From Dryomyza anilis (lineage: Eukaryota; Arthropoda; Insecta; Diptera; Dryomyzidae), in NCBI GenBank assembly GCA_951804985.1, contig OX638132.1:18395529-18459528 (forward strand): a DNA stretch of 64,000 nt, written 5' to 3'. Below the pieces are notes generated by a model, which was not told the origin of the DNA, did no database searches, and worked only from the letters and a program-made list of their open reading frames with translations. Below are positions 37,008-49,492 of this stretch, piece after piece (positions within the stretch are counted from its first letter, which is position 1; every line of letters begins with the position of its first letter). A program made the translations under genes and the position numbers.

Positions 37008-38369
37008 ATCTAGTAAAGATTATATCACGCCTATATTTAAAAGTTATTGTTCATCGATAGCTTGGCGTAGTACAGGTCTAAGTCTGGACTAGGGCTTAAA
37101 AACAGTATTTTATAAAAAAAAAACATTTATTTATTAAATATTTATTATATTATTTTTCAAGTTACGCCTGCTTTTTCGAGTTTTTCGCTGCTTTTCGAGT
37201 TTTCTATATCCCATACTGTATCGTGCTTCTCGTGCATACGTGAAAATTTTAACATTGTGTTCGTGTGTGTTCCCTAAGTGTCCATTCTATCATCTCCAGT
37301 ATACAGTAATCAAAAGATTTTCTAATAGTAATGTACTCTGTAAATTTGCTAAAGGCATTACTTTAAACTGCTACGAATTTACGTCGTTTTAGACTGAATT
37401 GGGCACGGAGTGGGAAGGTGGATTTTGATAAATGAATTCATTTTTTTTAATAACCGTTTTATTCGTTATCATTGAGTAACTGAAATTAAAAATAATTCAT
37501 GTTTTCATATTTCAATCTGACATATCGACCAATCTAAAAAACATTTCATTGATATTTTATCATTCTATCAAATTTCAAATTCTCAAATGGTGCCTGTTAA
37601 TTTTATCAATTTATTTGCTACATTAACGAATGTTGTTAAAATATTTGTTATATATTTGTTTTTTTTTTGTATTTATAATACAAATTTTGCTCAGTGCAAA
37701 TGCACAAACACATGGCCTGGCGTTGCATCAATGTTGCAAATATAGGATGAGCTGAAGGAGAAGAAGGCAAAGAAAGAACATCAAGAGGAAGAAAATCTGT
37801 AGAGACGCCCAAGAAGCCAACAATATACAAAAGGATAATCAAAGATAATAACTCGATAATAAAATACAAGAGACTTCATTTTCGGTTACTGCCAGATGTG
37901 CGATGCCATGCGGTGTGGGGTTGGTGTGGTGCGCCAACCGGGTGACCGTGCGGTGTGCCGGATCAAAATTATTATTATTTTGACTCTGTTTGTGTATGTG
38001 TGACTGCAGCAGCAGAAGCAACTTCAAACTAATTCTAATCAATGGCCAAAAGCAAAAAGTTGCAAAAGCTCTGAGATTACGTACGTATTTTGGGGATTTT
38101 GAATGAAGTTTTCTTTTTCATGTAACTTTTATATTTTGCAGCACTATATGAGAGCTTATTAAATTTTGTTGCAAAAGCAACTAACTAAAAAATTTTACAA
38201 ACATATGAGTCGACGGTTTGTGTGGTTTGTGCCATAAATGTCACATGTACGAAATGTTCTGAAATTTACTTATCATGCATTTTGAATTTTTGAACCCAGT
38301 CTGCCAATCGATTCGATATCGCTTCGAGACTGATTCGAGACTGATTCGAAAACAAAAAAATTTGTTGTG
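37008..38369. other. Mixed DNA with a GC-rich island, no gene recognised
   Basis: 37870-37970 is the GC-richest stretch of the window (GTGCGCCAACCGGGTGACCG). A loose CGTG-rich stretch lies at 37215-37280. Short open frames (67-73 codons) overlap on the minus strand without domains. Confidence 0.4.
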
Positions 38370-38872
38370 TTCTTTTTTTAAATATATATATTTTTTTAAT
38401 AAATTCATAAATATCATAAATTTATTTTTCGAAATATTTTTTTTTTGAAAAAATTGTTTTTCTCGATTAATTTTTACTGGAAAAAAATTTTTTTTTTCTG
38501 TTATGTTTTAAATAAAATTTAAACAACAACACTTTTTTTCGAATATGTTCTTTTTAAAAAATTCGTAAAAAATGTTCATCATTTAATTTATTTTGAAAAT
38601 CTAATATATTTGTCCAACAATATTCATCATATTGAATATTATATTCATAAATATTATGAACAAATTCATTAATATGACGATTGAAATTCATTGTACTGAA
38701 TATTTCATTCTTCACTACGTTGTTCCATAGTATGAATAAGTTCATATATACCATGAATGTATTCATCAATAAGTCATTTAATGAACGGTGGTATCAATAT
38801 GATGAATCTAGTAGTTGGTGAAAAAATTCATAATATTTATGAATAAATTCATAATAAATTTGATTTTTTCCA
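38370..38872 (-). mobile_element. CACAG-family MITE, 5' half only
   Basis: The poly(T)/TTCGAA core (38380-38560) is followed by the inverse left array: AATATTCATCATATTGAATA, TTCATTAATATGACGATTG, CAATATGATGAATCTAGTAG. The terminus is eroded (TTTTTTCCAG). Confidence 0.8.
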
Positions 38873-39074
38873 GTATGATGCGAATTTCAAAAAACCCCAT
38901 TCTACCAGGGGCCATTGAGCCCTTGTCCAAATTTCATATTCCTAAGATAAAATTTATATTGTCCAGGTTTTCCTTTGGGTTTTAAACATTTTCATTTTTT
39001 CTAAACCAAATTTGTACTGAAACGTACAAAAAATAAACATTAATCAGGCAATTCCGTCGATTCATTTCTGATTT

Positions 39075-39416
39075 ATGCTCTGGCACATACAAAACCAATT
39101 TCATTTTTTCTTCTTACTTCTCATTCCTTTCTTTCTCATTACCTTTATCTCTTCAAATTGTCAATTTGCCCAAATAACTCAAAAGAACCCTGCTGTATGC
39201 AAGCCATGCATAATCCAACGCACAGTATTAGGCCATCAAAATTGCTTAAAATTCCAGCAATCAATTGCAAAATATCCTGACAACTACCATGCATCCTTCC
39301 ACATATATTTCTCCAGCGCTGCTCTTATGCACTGCACCAAAACAATTCCAGAAAAAAGACAAGTATTCCAATCTTGTTCACTACAACACAAAAGCACGTC
39401 GAAATCCATTGAATGA
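39075..39416 (+). CDS. Candidate small secreted Cys-containing protein, 113 aa (weak)
   Basis: The open frame starts with a hydrophobic stretch (residues about 9-27, FHFFFLLLIPFFLITF) like a signal peptide. About 86 residues follow with six cysteines (SNCQ, AVCK, KPCI, QNCL, MHCT, QSCS). I recognise no family. It lies in the least repetitive part of this area. No intron signals, promoter or homologue can be shown, and chance frames with T-rich 5' ends often mimic signal peptides, so the call is tentative. Confidence 0.15.
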   Translation: MLWHIQNQFHFFFLLLIPFFLITFISSNCQFAQITQKNPAVCKPCIIQRTVLGHQNCLKFQQSIAKYPDNYHASFHIYFSSAALMHCTKTIPEKRQVFQSCSLQHKSTSKSIE

Positions 39417-39554
39417 CCTGTCATGTTGTTGCAGTGCGTTGATGTTGCCACTTTTTGACGCATTTGCAGGAGTGTGAGTCAACGGAAGCATTTCACGCAC
39501 CTTGACACACAATTGCGCACTGGGTATTGTGGGCAACACAAAACAGCTTTTTGT

Positions 39555-39660
39555 CGTCGACATCATTATCATTATCGTCATCATCATCATCATTGTCGTC
39601 GTCGTCAACCTCGTCCTCGACTTTATCGTCGTCGTCAGGTGCCGTCAATCGTTGATCCGT
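39555..39660. repeat. (TCA/TCG)n triplet array
   Basis: ATCATCATCATCATTGTCGTCGTCG and related triplets, imperfect. It gives acidic (Asp-rich) or Ile/Val-rich frames depending on strand, none convincing as a gene. Confidence 0.85.
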
Positions 39661-39935
39661 GCTGTGAATGTAGCTGCTGTTGCTAACTTCACTCGTTGCC
39701 ATTGAGTGACTGCATTTCGGGTGCAACTTCTATTGTTCCAGTTGTTAATTGTTGTGTTGCTGGTGAGGATGTGCTGTGTATTTCGTCAGTGCGGATACAT
39801 TCAACGCTGTCTGTGCCTCATATAACTTAGTGTTTGACGCATGCGTGGTCACCTTTTAAACTTTAATGGATGGAGTTTTTAAAGTGATAAATGTTTTTGT
39901 TATTGGCCCACTCACACATATTTGCACAGTCAGTG

Positions 39936-40842
39936 CACAGAAAGAAAATGTATATCATATTGATGAATTCCGTTCTTCAAACCATGATTCATTGTATTGA
40001 AGAACCATTCATAATATTAATGACTAACGCCATCACTGTTATGAATGCTGTCGTAAATATGATGAACGCTTTGTAACAAATTCATCAAATGCATTACATT
40101 CATATGTCATTCAATGAACGGTGGTATCAATATGATGAATATGGTAGTTGGTAAAAAATTTCCTAGTATTTATGAATAAATATATCATATAGAAGATTTT
40201 TTTTTCTGTGTATATGTTCTTCATATCGTTCATTTGTTGCCGTACTTCTCAGTTCTCAAGTACTTCTTGTATGTTATTTCTTATATAATGCTTGCTCGAC
40301 ATGCATAAATTAGTAAAACGGTTTCCAATTTATTTATTTATAATTACAACTTGTTATTAATAAAAAGTTATATATAAAAAAAAAATATATTTAATTTTTT
40401 TTTTCTAAAATTTTGTTGTCAAAAATTTCTATTTCCGAAAAAAGTATTTGTACGGACATTTTTTTCTGTTTTTTTTTTTAATTTTTTCTGTTATTTTTTA
40501 AATAAAATATTTACAACACTTTTTTTTCGAATTATTTTCTAAAAAAAAATATTATTTTTTAAAAAAATATATTAGTTCAGCATTATTCATCATATTGAAT
40601 ATTATATTCGTAAATATAATTAACAAATTCATAAATATGACGATTCAAATGCATAGTATTGAATATTTCGTTCGTCACTATGATGTTCGATCGTATGAAT
40701 AAGTTCATATATATAATGAATGCATTCATCAATATATCATTTAATGAACGATGGTATCTATATGATGAATCTGGTAGTTGGTGAAAAAATTCATAATATT
40801 TATGAATAAATTCATTATATTGATGAATTTTTTTTTTTTGTG
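39936..40842 (-). mobile_element. CACAG-family MITE, complete inverted copy
   Basis: The termini CACAGAAAGAAAATG and TTTTTTTTTTGTG are flanked by TG on both sides (39934-39935, 40843-40844). At about 907 bp it is a reference length for the family. The order of blocks is the exact inverse of 60653-61458. Confidence 0.9.
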
Positions 40843-41014
40843 TGTTAAATGATTTTGTTGGCTCAAAATGTGGCAAACGATTTAAACTTTCATGAAACTA
40901 TTCATGAAACACTTTGAAAACTACTTAAATATTTGTTGAGATATTTTAATTACCCTGAAAACAAAACAATATCTTAACTATATCAAAACAATATCGTTTA
41001 TATGCATTACACAG

Positions 41015-41560
41015 TCTGTCATGGCTCAGAAAACTCCGATGCCTCGAAGCTTTCTCGAATAACCACGATAACAAAGTTCGAACTCGGACAAGATACGATC
41101 TTTAAATATCTATTGCATCAAAATCGTAATATTTTTTGAAACAATCTCGAACTTTCATTATTTTTTTGTTCGATATCGTTTCGATTTCAAATAATTTCTC
41201 GTACCGAGAAAACTCCATCGATATCTACCTAACATGTAGGTCCCGTTTGACGTTTGATATCGCTACGTCCGTTTGACGTTTGATAAAGCGTCCTATATTC
41301 TGTAAATTCTCCTTCTTCTCGCATTGATCTCGCAAAGATATAGACACAAATGGCATACTGGATTGTTTTGGAGACATCCGATGACTCGGAGCCTTCTCAT
41401 ATAATCTCTAAACTCTATCGATACTTTTATTTTTAATTTCTCGTACATTCACCTGTCTCGGAGCTCTTCGATGATCGAAGTTTTCTCGAACATACTGCTA
41501 TAAAAAAGTTCGAAATCGTTGCTATATCACTTCTATTTTTTAAAAATTTTTGTATAATAA
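41015..41560 (-). repeat. CGATATCG-rich interspersed repeat
   Basis: GATGCCTCGAAGCTTTCTCGAAT, ACAAAGTTCGAACTCGG and TTGTTCGATATCGTTTCGAT match the inverse of 55470-55920. A second unit (41360-41520: GAAGTTTTCTCGAACATAC, AAAAAGTTCGAAATCG) suggests a partial tandem copy. It is full of GATATCG/TTCGA palindromes. Confidence 0.65.
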
Positions 41561-41597
41561 AATTTAATATTTATATATTTATCATTTATGTGATAAT

Positions 41598-42688
41598 CAG
41601 GGCTCGGATTTGGATGAAATGTCATTTTTTTAATGCATTTGTCATTTTTTGGTATTTTTTAATCGTTAGGTTATTTTTTTAATTATTTAAAATTTAAGAT
41701 CATTATTTGTAGAATTTCGTAGATTTTTCTTGATAATAAGCAATCCAGAAATGAAACATTTTTGGTCTTAGTTTTTACTCCTAAATTATTACTACTATTT
41801 CAACCCTGCAGTGGAGCTGAAATCAAAAATATGGCATAGCAAGTTAATAAATTTATGAAAAGCTCTTTTTTTTAGTACATTTGTTTAATCTGAAATTAAA
41901 AAAAAAAGGCTTATAAAAAGCTGGAACCAAAAAATACTGTATTAAAAATAAATAAAAATGTATTTTAAATAAATACATTTATATAGAATTTATTTTAAAA
42001 AAAATATATATATATTTGTTTTTACTACATTTATGTTTTTGAAAAACATTTTTGTATAACTAAATAATTTTACTTCAAAATTTGAATACATTTGCATTAA
42101 AAGAACTACATTTTGTCTACATTTTTACGTCCTCAATTATGTAGATAAATTACTACATATGTTTTATATTTTACTACATACTGTATTTATTTTACATCAT
42201 GTTAATGTTAAAATATAACTGCATACTCATTTAATTTTATTACATGCTCCATTTAATTAAAATTCGAAAATAATCTTCTCTCAGAAAAGATTGTTGTTAT
42301 TCAACTTCAAGCTAAATATTAAAATATGCTATAATTTTTACTACATACTGAATTTATATCAAATTCAAAGTAAAACTTGATAATCTCCTTCGCTACTTCG
42401 CAATGCAATAGAATAAAGTAAATTATTTAAACATTGGTTCCATTCTACAAAGATATCGACGGATTGAGTATAGAAAAAATTTTTCACTTTGCTCTCAAAG
42501 GTTTTAATTGGGTAGATAATTTACACCTTCCAGAGCTTCCTAACTAAGTATATTATTTTTGACCACAATCGTAAAAGTAGTAGAAATGGAAAATACTTTT
42601 TTAATTTTTATGTTATTTTTAAAGTCAATTTTTGTCGTTTTTATGGTCATTTTTAACGTATTTTTAGGTCATCAAAATCCGACCCCTG
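41598..42688. mobile_element. hAT-type non-autonomous transposon, 1,091 bp
   Basis: The ends CAGGGCTCGGATTTGGATGA and, read inward from the right, CAGGGGTCGGATTTTGATGA are inverted repeats of the CAGGG type found in hAT elements. The flanking 8-bp direct repeats are GTGATAAT (41590-41597) and GTAATAAT (42689-42696), differing at one base. Subterminal TGTCATTTTT/GGTCATTTTT and internal TACTACATA words recur many times. No transposase frame remains. Confidence 0.87.
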
Positions 42689-42696
42689 GTAATAAT

Positions 42697-43497
42697 CTAA
42701 TCCATTTTTAACACTTAAGGAGTATTACTTGCATTTTCAAACGAAATGACAATTTTACTTACGTAGTATCTAAAACAACTGATATTAAATTTATTTACAT
42801 TTAAAAATATTAAAAATATACATATAATTTAATCAATGAATATCTGTTGTCTATATCTATTTATCGCAATATTTTCATAATATTATCTTCACCTTATTTA
42901 AATGTGAAATTTATATACAATGTATTTAAATTCTTACACACCGACGTTTCAATAATGCACGAACACGTATAACTACTTATATTGTAACTGTTTCGAATCC
43001 TCTAACAAAAGACAGCAGATTTTCTATGATTTCCAACTATTTTTATTTTTTATTATTATTCTGCACAGGTCTAGAAAAGCGAACAGTAGATGTGTTTCAC
43101 ATGATGTAATTGGAGGTGTCTAAAAAATACAAAAAATAGTACAATATGAAATGTACGTATTGCATGTATTTATCGAGCACCATTCGAAGAATATTCACAG
43201 TGACCATGCTCTTAATAATAAATAAAGTTTTATTTTTTTTAAGCATCCGTCTAAATACTGCTTTTGTGTGTGGGTCTTCTGCCAACAGTTTTTATGCTAC
43301 TTATGATAAACACTTTTCAATAATATTTTCAATGACAAGTAAGAACCATAAGCACGTTATACTCTTTTAAATTTATTTTTCCACGCTGCTTTACTTTTAG
43401 TTTTTAGAGTATTTATCAATATTTCTTTAACGCGCATGAAAATTGTTTATTATTTGGTTAAAGTTGGTCTCTTTTATATTGCTTAAATTACGTTTCC
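42697..43497. other. AT-rich DNA, no gene seen
   Basis: No credible gene. Two opposing open frames (62 and 74 codons, 43097-43370) overlap and lack domains. Confidence 0.45.
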
Positions 43498-43499
43498 CA

Positions 43500-45347
43500 C
43501 ACAGAAAAACAATTAATCAATATGATGAATTTATTCATAAATACAATGAATATATTTTTCTACCAACTACCAGATTCATCATATTGATACCACCGTTCAT
43601 TAAATGACATATTGATGAATGCATTCATTATATATATGAACTTATTCATACTATCGAAGATAATAGTGAAGAACGAAATAGTCAATACAATGAATTTGAA
43701 TCATCATATTGACGAATTTGTTCATAATATTTATGAATATGATATTCAATATGATGAATATTGTTGAACTAATATATATTTTTTTTTTATAAAAATAATT
43801 TAATTCATGAGCATTTTTTTACAAAATTTCCAAAAAAAAAAAATGTTTAGAAAATAATTTAAAAAAAAGTTCGGAAAAAATTTTAATTAAAAAAAAAAAC
43901 AGAAAAAACATTTTTAAAAAAAAAAGTATCTATGAAAAAAAAAATCTAAAAATATATATTCCTTTTAAAAATATTTTTTATAAATATAATTTTTTATTAA
44001 TAACAAGTTGTAATTAATAATATAAATAAATATATTAAAATATATTTTATTAATTAATGCATGTCGAACAAGCATTATATAAGAAATAACATACACAGAA
44101 AAAAAATTCTTCAATATGATGAATTTATTCATAAATATTATGAATTTTTTCACCAACTACCATTCCTCATTCCATAGATTCCTCATATTGATACCACCGT
44201 TCATTAAATGACATATTATTGAATGTATTCATTATATATCTGAACAAAATATTCAATACAATGAATTTGAATTGTTATATTGAAGAATTTGTTCATAATA
44301 TTTTTTCAAAAAAAAAAATATATATATAAAATAATTCGAATTCGAGGTGTACAAATTTTATTTAAAAAATAACAGTAAAAAAATTTACAAAAAAATTATC
44401 CCAAAAAAAATCTTTGGACAAAAAAAATGTAAAAAAAAAATTTGTTCGAAAAAAAAAAATTTATAGAAAAAAAAATTTGTTCGAAAAAAATTTATTCGAA
44501 AAAAAAAATTGTTCGAAAAAAATTTTGTTTGAAAAAAAAATTTTTTTTTCAAAAATATATTTTTTTATAAATATAACTTTTTATTAACAAAAAGTTGTAA
44601 TTATAATAAATATATTATAAATCATTTTACTAATTTATGCATGTCGAGCAAGCATTATATAAGATATAACACACACAAGAACTACTTGAGAATTGAGAAG
44701 TACGGCAAAACATGAACGAAAAAAAAATATGTTGATAGAAATTTGGTTTAATGAAAAGTATTCTTCAATATGAAGAACATATATGTTGTATTTTATATTT
44801 TGGTTCATTAATATGATGAAACGTATTCTTCACATACAGTTCATCATATTGAAGAACACTTTTTCGACAGTTACCAAGCGTTCGTCATATTTATAATAGC
44901 ATTCATAACGTTGATGGCGTTAGTCATTAATATTATGAATGGCCTTCAATACAATGAATCCTGGTTTGAAGAACCGAATTCATCAATATGATGTACATTT
45001 TTTTTCAGTGTACAGGAACTACTTGAGAACTGAGAAGATCGGTAAAAAATGCACGACAATTAAATATTTTGATTGAAATTTGGTTTGATGAAAAGCATTC
45101 TTCAATATGAAGTAACATGTATTGTATTTTATGTTTTTGTTCATTAATATGATGAAACGTATTCTTCACATACAGTTGATCATATTGAAGAACACTTTTT
45201 CGACAGTTACCAAGCGATCATCATATTTATGATCGCATTCATAACATTGAAGTCATAAAAGTCATTAATATTATGAATGGTTCTTCAATACAATGAATCA
45301 TGGTTTGAAGAACGAAATACATCAATATGATATACTTTTTTTCTGTG
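43500..45347 (+). mobile_element. CACAG-family MITE, outer copy split by a sister copy
   Basis: Starts CACAGAAAAACAATT after CA (43498-43499) and ends TTTTTCTGTG before CA (45348-45349). It is interrupted at AAATAACATA/CAGGAACTACTTG by the copy at 44094-45010. Elsewhere the family reads AAATAACACACAAGAACTAC without interruption, so the junction is exact. Confidence 0.9.
44094..45010 (+). mobile_element. CACAG-family MITE, complete, nested in a sister copy
   Basis: The termini CACAGAAAAAAAATTC and ATTTTTTTTCAGTG are flanked by TA on both sides (44092-44093, 45011-45012). It is 917 bp long. Same orientation as the host copy. Confidence 0.93.
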
Positions 45348-45349
45348 CA

Positions 45350-45658
45350 CTTTACCCCAGAAATTGTTTTCCATTTTATCCCAATATAGCAATTTGATAA
45401 TAACATGGCACCATTTAAGCTATGTTAAATTATTTGAAATCTGTATGTATTTCAAAGGATATACAACATACAATTATTTTAAACATACTACTAATTAAAA
45501 ACGACAAAAATGCAAACAACAGCACTCGAAAAAAAAACGTTCATGTAAAAAGGTATAAATTTCTCATAAACATCACAAATAATGTCATATGATGCAATAT
45601 TCACGACTACAAGCATATACCAAAGATTATAATGCTTTTGAAAAAAAAAAATTATCTA
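45350..45658. other. AT-rich DNA, nothing recognised
   Basis: No gene or repeat match. It ends with the TA target site of the next element. Confidence 0.5.
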
Positions 45659-46654
45659 CACGGATAGAAAAGATTTGTTTGAATATGCTTTAATGTAATT
45701 ATAACGTAATTCAAAATCACCATATAAATATTGGGAGTAATATCTTATTACACTATAATTGAATTGTATTATTATTTTGTTCAGATTGAAATATTTTTAT
45801 ACGATATTTAAATAAAAATTGCTTTAATCGCGGATTTATATGAATTTACTATATTAATGTTTCTGTAGAAATATATATTTTTCAGCAGATATAAATATAT
45901 GTATGTTTTATATTTCCGTTATTTAACACACCCAACGTCAATAAAAGATTCTTTGAATTATAAGTATTTGGTTATTCGTCATTGTTACTGGGTGATAACA
46001 ACGAATTTAAAAATAATAGCATTATTTTGATTATATGTATGTTTGGTATTACGATATCACAATTAAATAACAGCGCTGCCTAGTTTTAGCACTCAGTAAC
46101 ACTCACATTAATACTTTTCATATAGTTCAAAAGTTCTTTTTGGTGGAATAATTTGTTTAAGTACCGCCAATTACTGTTAATACCAGATAGTGGCTGTTTG
46201 TGAAATTTTCAATTCATCCGTAAAGTACTGAACTCAAAATAGGAACAATAGATGGAAATAAATTAGGTATAAGTAAAATATGTGTAATAAAAATAAAATA
46301 AAAGTTTAAGTTTATAATTATATAATATAAATAAAAAAAAATGTAATTTAAAAATAAGGAAAAAACGAATATTGTGTAAAGAAGATATTAGCACTAAATT
46401 TACTATTTTTACATTAAAATTAAATGTAAACATAAATATGTTTACATGTTAATAAAATGTTTTTCACAATCAAACATATATATGTTTGCAAGGATGCCGA
46501 AAATTATTCATTCTGAACATAAATATGTTTGAATTAAAACAAAAATATGTTCGGCTGTTATTATAATAATGTTTGGCAATGAAATAATACTTTTGTTTAC
46601 AAAAAGCTCCAAAGATATATGTAATGCCTGCAAAATTATGTTTTTTGCAGCGTG
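45659..46654 (+). mobile_element. CACG-family MITE, complete reference copy
   Basis: CACGGATAGAAAAG ... TTTGCAGCGTG with TA on both sides (45657-45658, 46655-46656), 996 bp. It has no nested insertions and serves as the empty-site reference for the insertions in 478-3180. AAATATGTTTACATGT, CAAACATATATATGTTTGC and similar palindromes recur toward the right end. Confidence 0.92.
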
Positions 46655-46656
46655 TA

Positions 46657-47207
46657 GTACTATTCTATATATCACAAAAAGTGTCAAATAATTAACCTGA
46701 GTAATATTATAACTTTATTATATTATTTATTATATTATTTCTAGTATTTTTATGATTTTCCTATTTGCATATATTACCATCTACCATTGCATTTTGCAGA
46801 ATATCCATGTTCTGTGAAAATTCTATTCACAAACAGTGGCGCTTTATTTGTTCAAACATCCAGCACATTTACCTATTCATATATTCCACCCTCTTAATTT
46901 ATATCCGGCGATTATTTTCCAACGAATTCATTTGTTCGTCGTTGTTCGTGTAGCTCTCTCGTTATATGTGATGTTGAATTCTACACTGCAGGTCCTGCAC
47001 TAATCCGGCTTGACTATTTTTCATTCTTTTTCGCTTAAATGTTTTTAAGTATTTTCTTATTTCAAAATGCATGTTAAGTTTGCCACAATTAGTCAGAATT
47101 AGTGGGCAATCTCTTGTTAATTCAGCATTAAGCATAAAAATCAAACAAATAATTTTTTAAACGCTCCTGTAATAGCCCCCAATGTAATAACAAGGCAGCG
47201 GAATTAT
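46657..47207. other. AT-rich DNA, no gene seen
   Basis: No credible gene. Open frames of 60-62 codons only. Confidence 0.45.
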
Positions 47208-47630
47208 GAGCGGATCACGCCCATTTTCGGACCACATATTTTAAGGTGAATTCTAACAATACGTTTTAAACTTTATAACTATACCTTGAATACTTTTCGA
47301 GTTATTAGTTCCGAAAGAGTTATATAAAAGTGACTTGTATGGGAGGTGGGCGTGTCCGTTGACCGATTTGGCTCATTTTCAAACTCAGTTCCTACTTTTG
47401 GCTAAAATATATTGAGACAAAATTTCATCGCATTCTGATCAGTATTTCTCAAGTTATTCTGTATTCGGCCAGCAAGACGGACAGACAGACGGACATGGCT
47501 AAACGGACTCGGGTAGTGATGCTGATCAAGAATATATATACTTTTCCATACCGGACACGCCTCCTAAGGGGCGTTACAATATATGCACAAAGTTAATATA
47601 CCCTGTACCTCATAGGTGTAGGGTATAACA
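47208..47630 (+). mobile_element. mini-me / INE-1-like element, subfamily A, 5'-truncated
   Basis: Begins inside the element at GAGCGGATCACGCCCATTTT. It keeps CGTGTCCGTTGACCGATTTGG, a very short RGAC core (47470-47496), AACGGACTCGGGTAGTGATG and the tail GGTGTAGGGTATAA. The microsatellite is near its minimal form here. Confidence 0.87.
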
Positions 47631-48259
47631 ACCATTAGAATAAAACCAGAAAAACCAATTAAATCTTCCAAACAAATATATAGTATAAACATATTTTGGG
47701 CTATATTAATTTTGATTTTGGAAGGTTTTTTTGCGAATTTTTCTAGGTACATTCTAAATAATTTCTCTTTGGCATCCCACCGATTACTTATTGAAAAGGA
47801 TTCGCTAACATACATGAAATATGCTTGCATGACACAATGTAGCAACGTTGTTATATTTTTTTATTTGTTTTATGTATTCCATGTGTCACATGGTCGTTGG
47901 GCCTTGAATGAACACCGCGACTCGTTGTGGTCGATGCTCTTTTTAGAAAAATGAGCAACCTAAATGTCTGACAGACAGGATGTCACGTGTACGATGCCAT
48001 ATACGAAGTCATATATAGTAATATTCGTTGCAACACAAAAAAAAAACCCGGGGGGTAGTTGGAGGTGATTGAATAATGCTTGTAGATTGTTCAAAATCTG
48101 CAAACGGTGGCGACCATATAACAAAAGAAATATGGCAACGTTGTGAAAGGCAATTTAAATTTGCACACTCTTTAAGCTGAGCATTGTTTAAAATCAGAAC
48201 TATCTTTTGTAAAAACATATATTTTTCACAAATACCAACAAATATATAAAATGTTATAG
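47631..48259. other. AT-rich DNA, no gene seen
   Basis: Non-repetitive as far as I can see. Overlapping open frames of 80-104 codons on both strands lack domains and a convincing start context. Confidence 0.4.
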
Positions 48260-48832
48260 TTATAATCAGAATAAAATGTCCCATTAAGTACTTAATGGTA
48301 CGACCATTGATCTTATGATTCATGTATTAATAGTTTTTTCTTTTTAAATCAAAATTTTTCTAATTAATTTCATAGTACCATAAATTTAAATATTTCAATA
48401 TTATTATTTTTAATAGAATAAACACTGTTGTTTTAATTGTTTCCTCCTATAATAATAAACATGTTAAAATAAAAACATAAAAACGAAACCAAACATGTTC
48501 GTTTTGTACGTCATTCGGCTTATAAAAGTGAATCTCAATTTCGACATTTAAATAAAATAAATTATGCAATAAAAAACCTAAAATACATTTTGATTTTAAT
48601 AAATAATTAGGAAAATATAGTTCGACTATACTATAAAATTAATAATGCGTATCATTAAATATTTGTAAGTCTTGCTTATTGTAATTAAAAGAGCACAATA
48701 TAAAATATATAAACAACATATTGTATTAACAGTTTCAATCTAATGGGACGCATTCTATTGACCAATTTTAATTGTATAAATTTTTGTTTTTCTATTTAAA
48801 TACTATTAATTTACAAATTTTTTTTCTGGGTG
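48260..48832. mobile_element. CACCC-family MITE, longer diverged copy
   Basis: AATGTCCCATTAAGTACTTAATGG near the left and ATTCTATTGACCAATTTTAA, TAAATACTATTAATTT and TTTTTTCTGGGTG at the right are family blocks. The left terminus is not clear. It is longer than the 219-bp copy and could be a less deleted relative. Confidence 0.6.
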
Positions 48833-48900
48833 AACATCACAATAATAAATCTGTTATTAAATTTCACCATTCGATTAAAAAATATTGAAATTTTGTGTGA

Positions 48901-49330
48901 CACAGAAAAAAATCATCAATATGATGAATTTATTCATAAGTATTATGAATTTTTTCTCCAACTACCAGATTCGTCATATTGATGCCATGGTTTATTAAAT
49001 GACATACTGATGAATGCAATCATTACACCCAGAAATAATTCCCTCAAATCCCATTAAAATTGGACAATAGGACAATTATTGATTTAATAGTATACAAAAA
49101 ATAAATCTGTTCATATAAACTCAATGGCAATGTCATAGTATTTTCTAGTACTTAATGGTATTTTCCGATTAAAAAAATAGTTTATCCTATTGACTATTTT
49201 TAATAGTAAAAAACTATTATTTATATAGTATTTTTTTCTGGGTGTATATATTATATATTCATACTATTGAAGAACGAAATATTAAATACAATGTCATATT
49301 GATGAATTTTTATTTAAAAAAATAAAATAA
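48901..49330 (+). mobile_element. CACAG-family MITE, 5' part, interrupted
   Basis: Starts CACAGAAAAAAATCATCAATATG and continues with the usual left array. It is interrupted at 49025 by a CACCC-family MITE and resumes with TATATTCATACTATTGAAGAA. The right half is missing or decayed. Confidence 0.78.
49026..49244. mobile_element. CACCC-family MITE, complete 219-bp copy
   Basis: The ends CACCCAGAAATAATTCCC and, inward from the right, CACCCAGAAAAAAATAC are flanked by TA on both sides (49024-49025, 49245-49246). The interior repeats TAATAGTA-, TACTTAATGGTATTTT- and CTATTGA-type words in both senses. It is nested in a CACAG-family copy, so its boundaries are exact. Confidence 0.9.
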
Positions 49331-49492
49331 AAATATTTTTAAAAAATATATTTTATGTCCTTTAAAAGAAGTTGTTTGAAAATAATTTTATTAAAACAAA
49401 CATAATTTCAAAAAAACGTTATACTAAAAAAAATCGCTTTTTCAAAAAATTATATAAGAAATAATATACGAAATTATAGAAATATAAGAAAC

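Larger units (their letters stand above)
38880..39935. other. Less AT-rich, non-repetitive DNA; candidate small ORF inside
   Basis: 39060-39800 has a gene-like composition compared with the flanking MITEs. It carries a (TCA/TCG)n triplet run at 39555-39645. No splice structure or known domain could be supported. Confidence 0.4.

Noticed and set aside
48009..48323. 104-codon minus-strand frame
   Set aside because: AT-rich DNA overlapping the edge of a CACCC-family relative, with no domain or plausible context.
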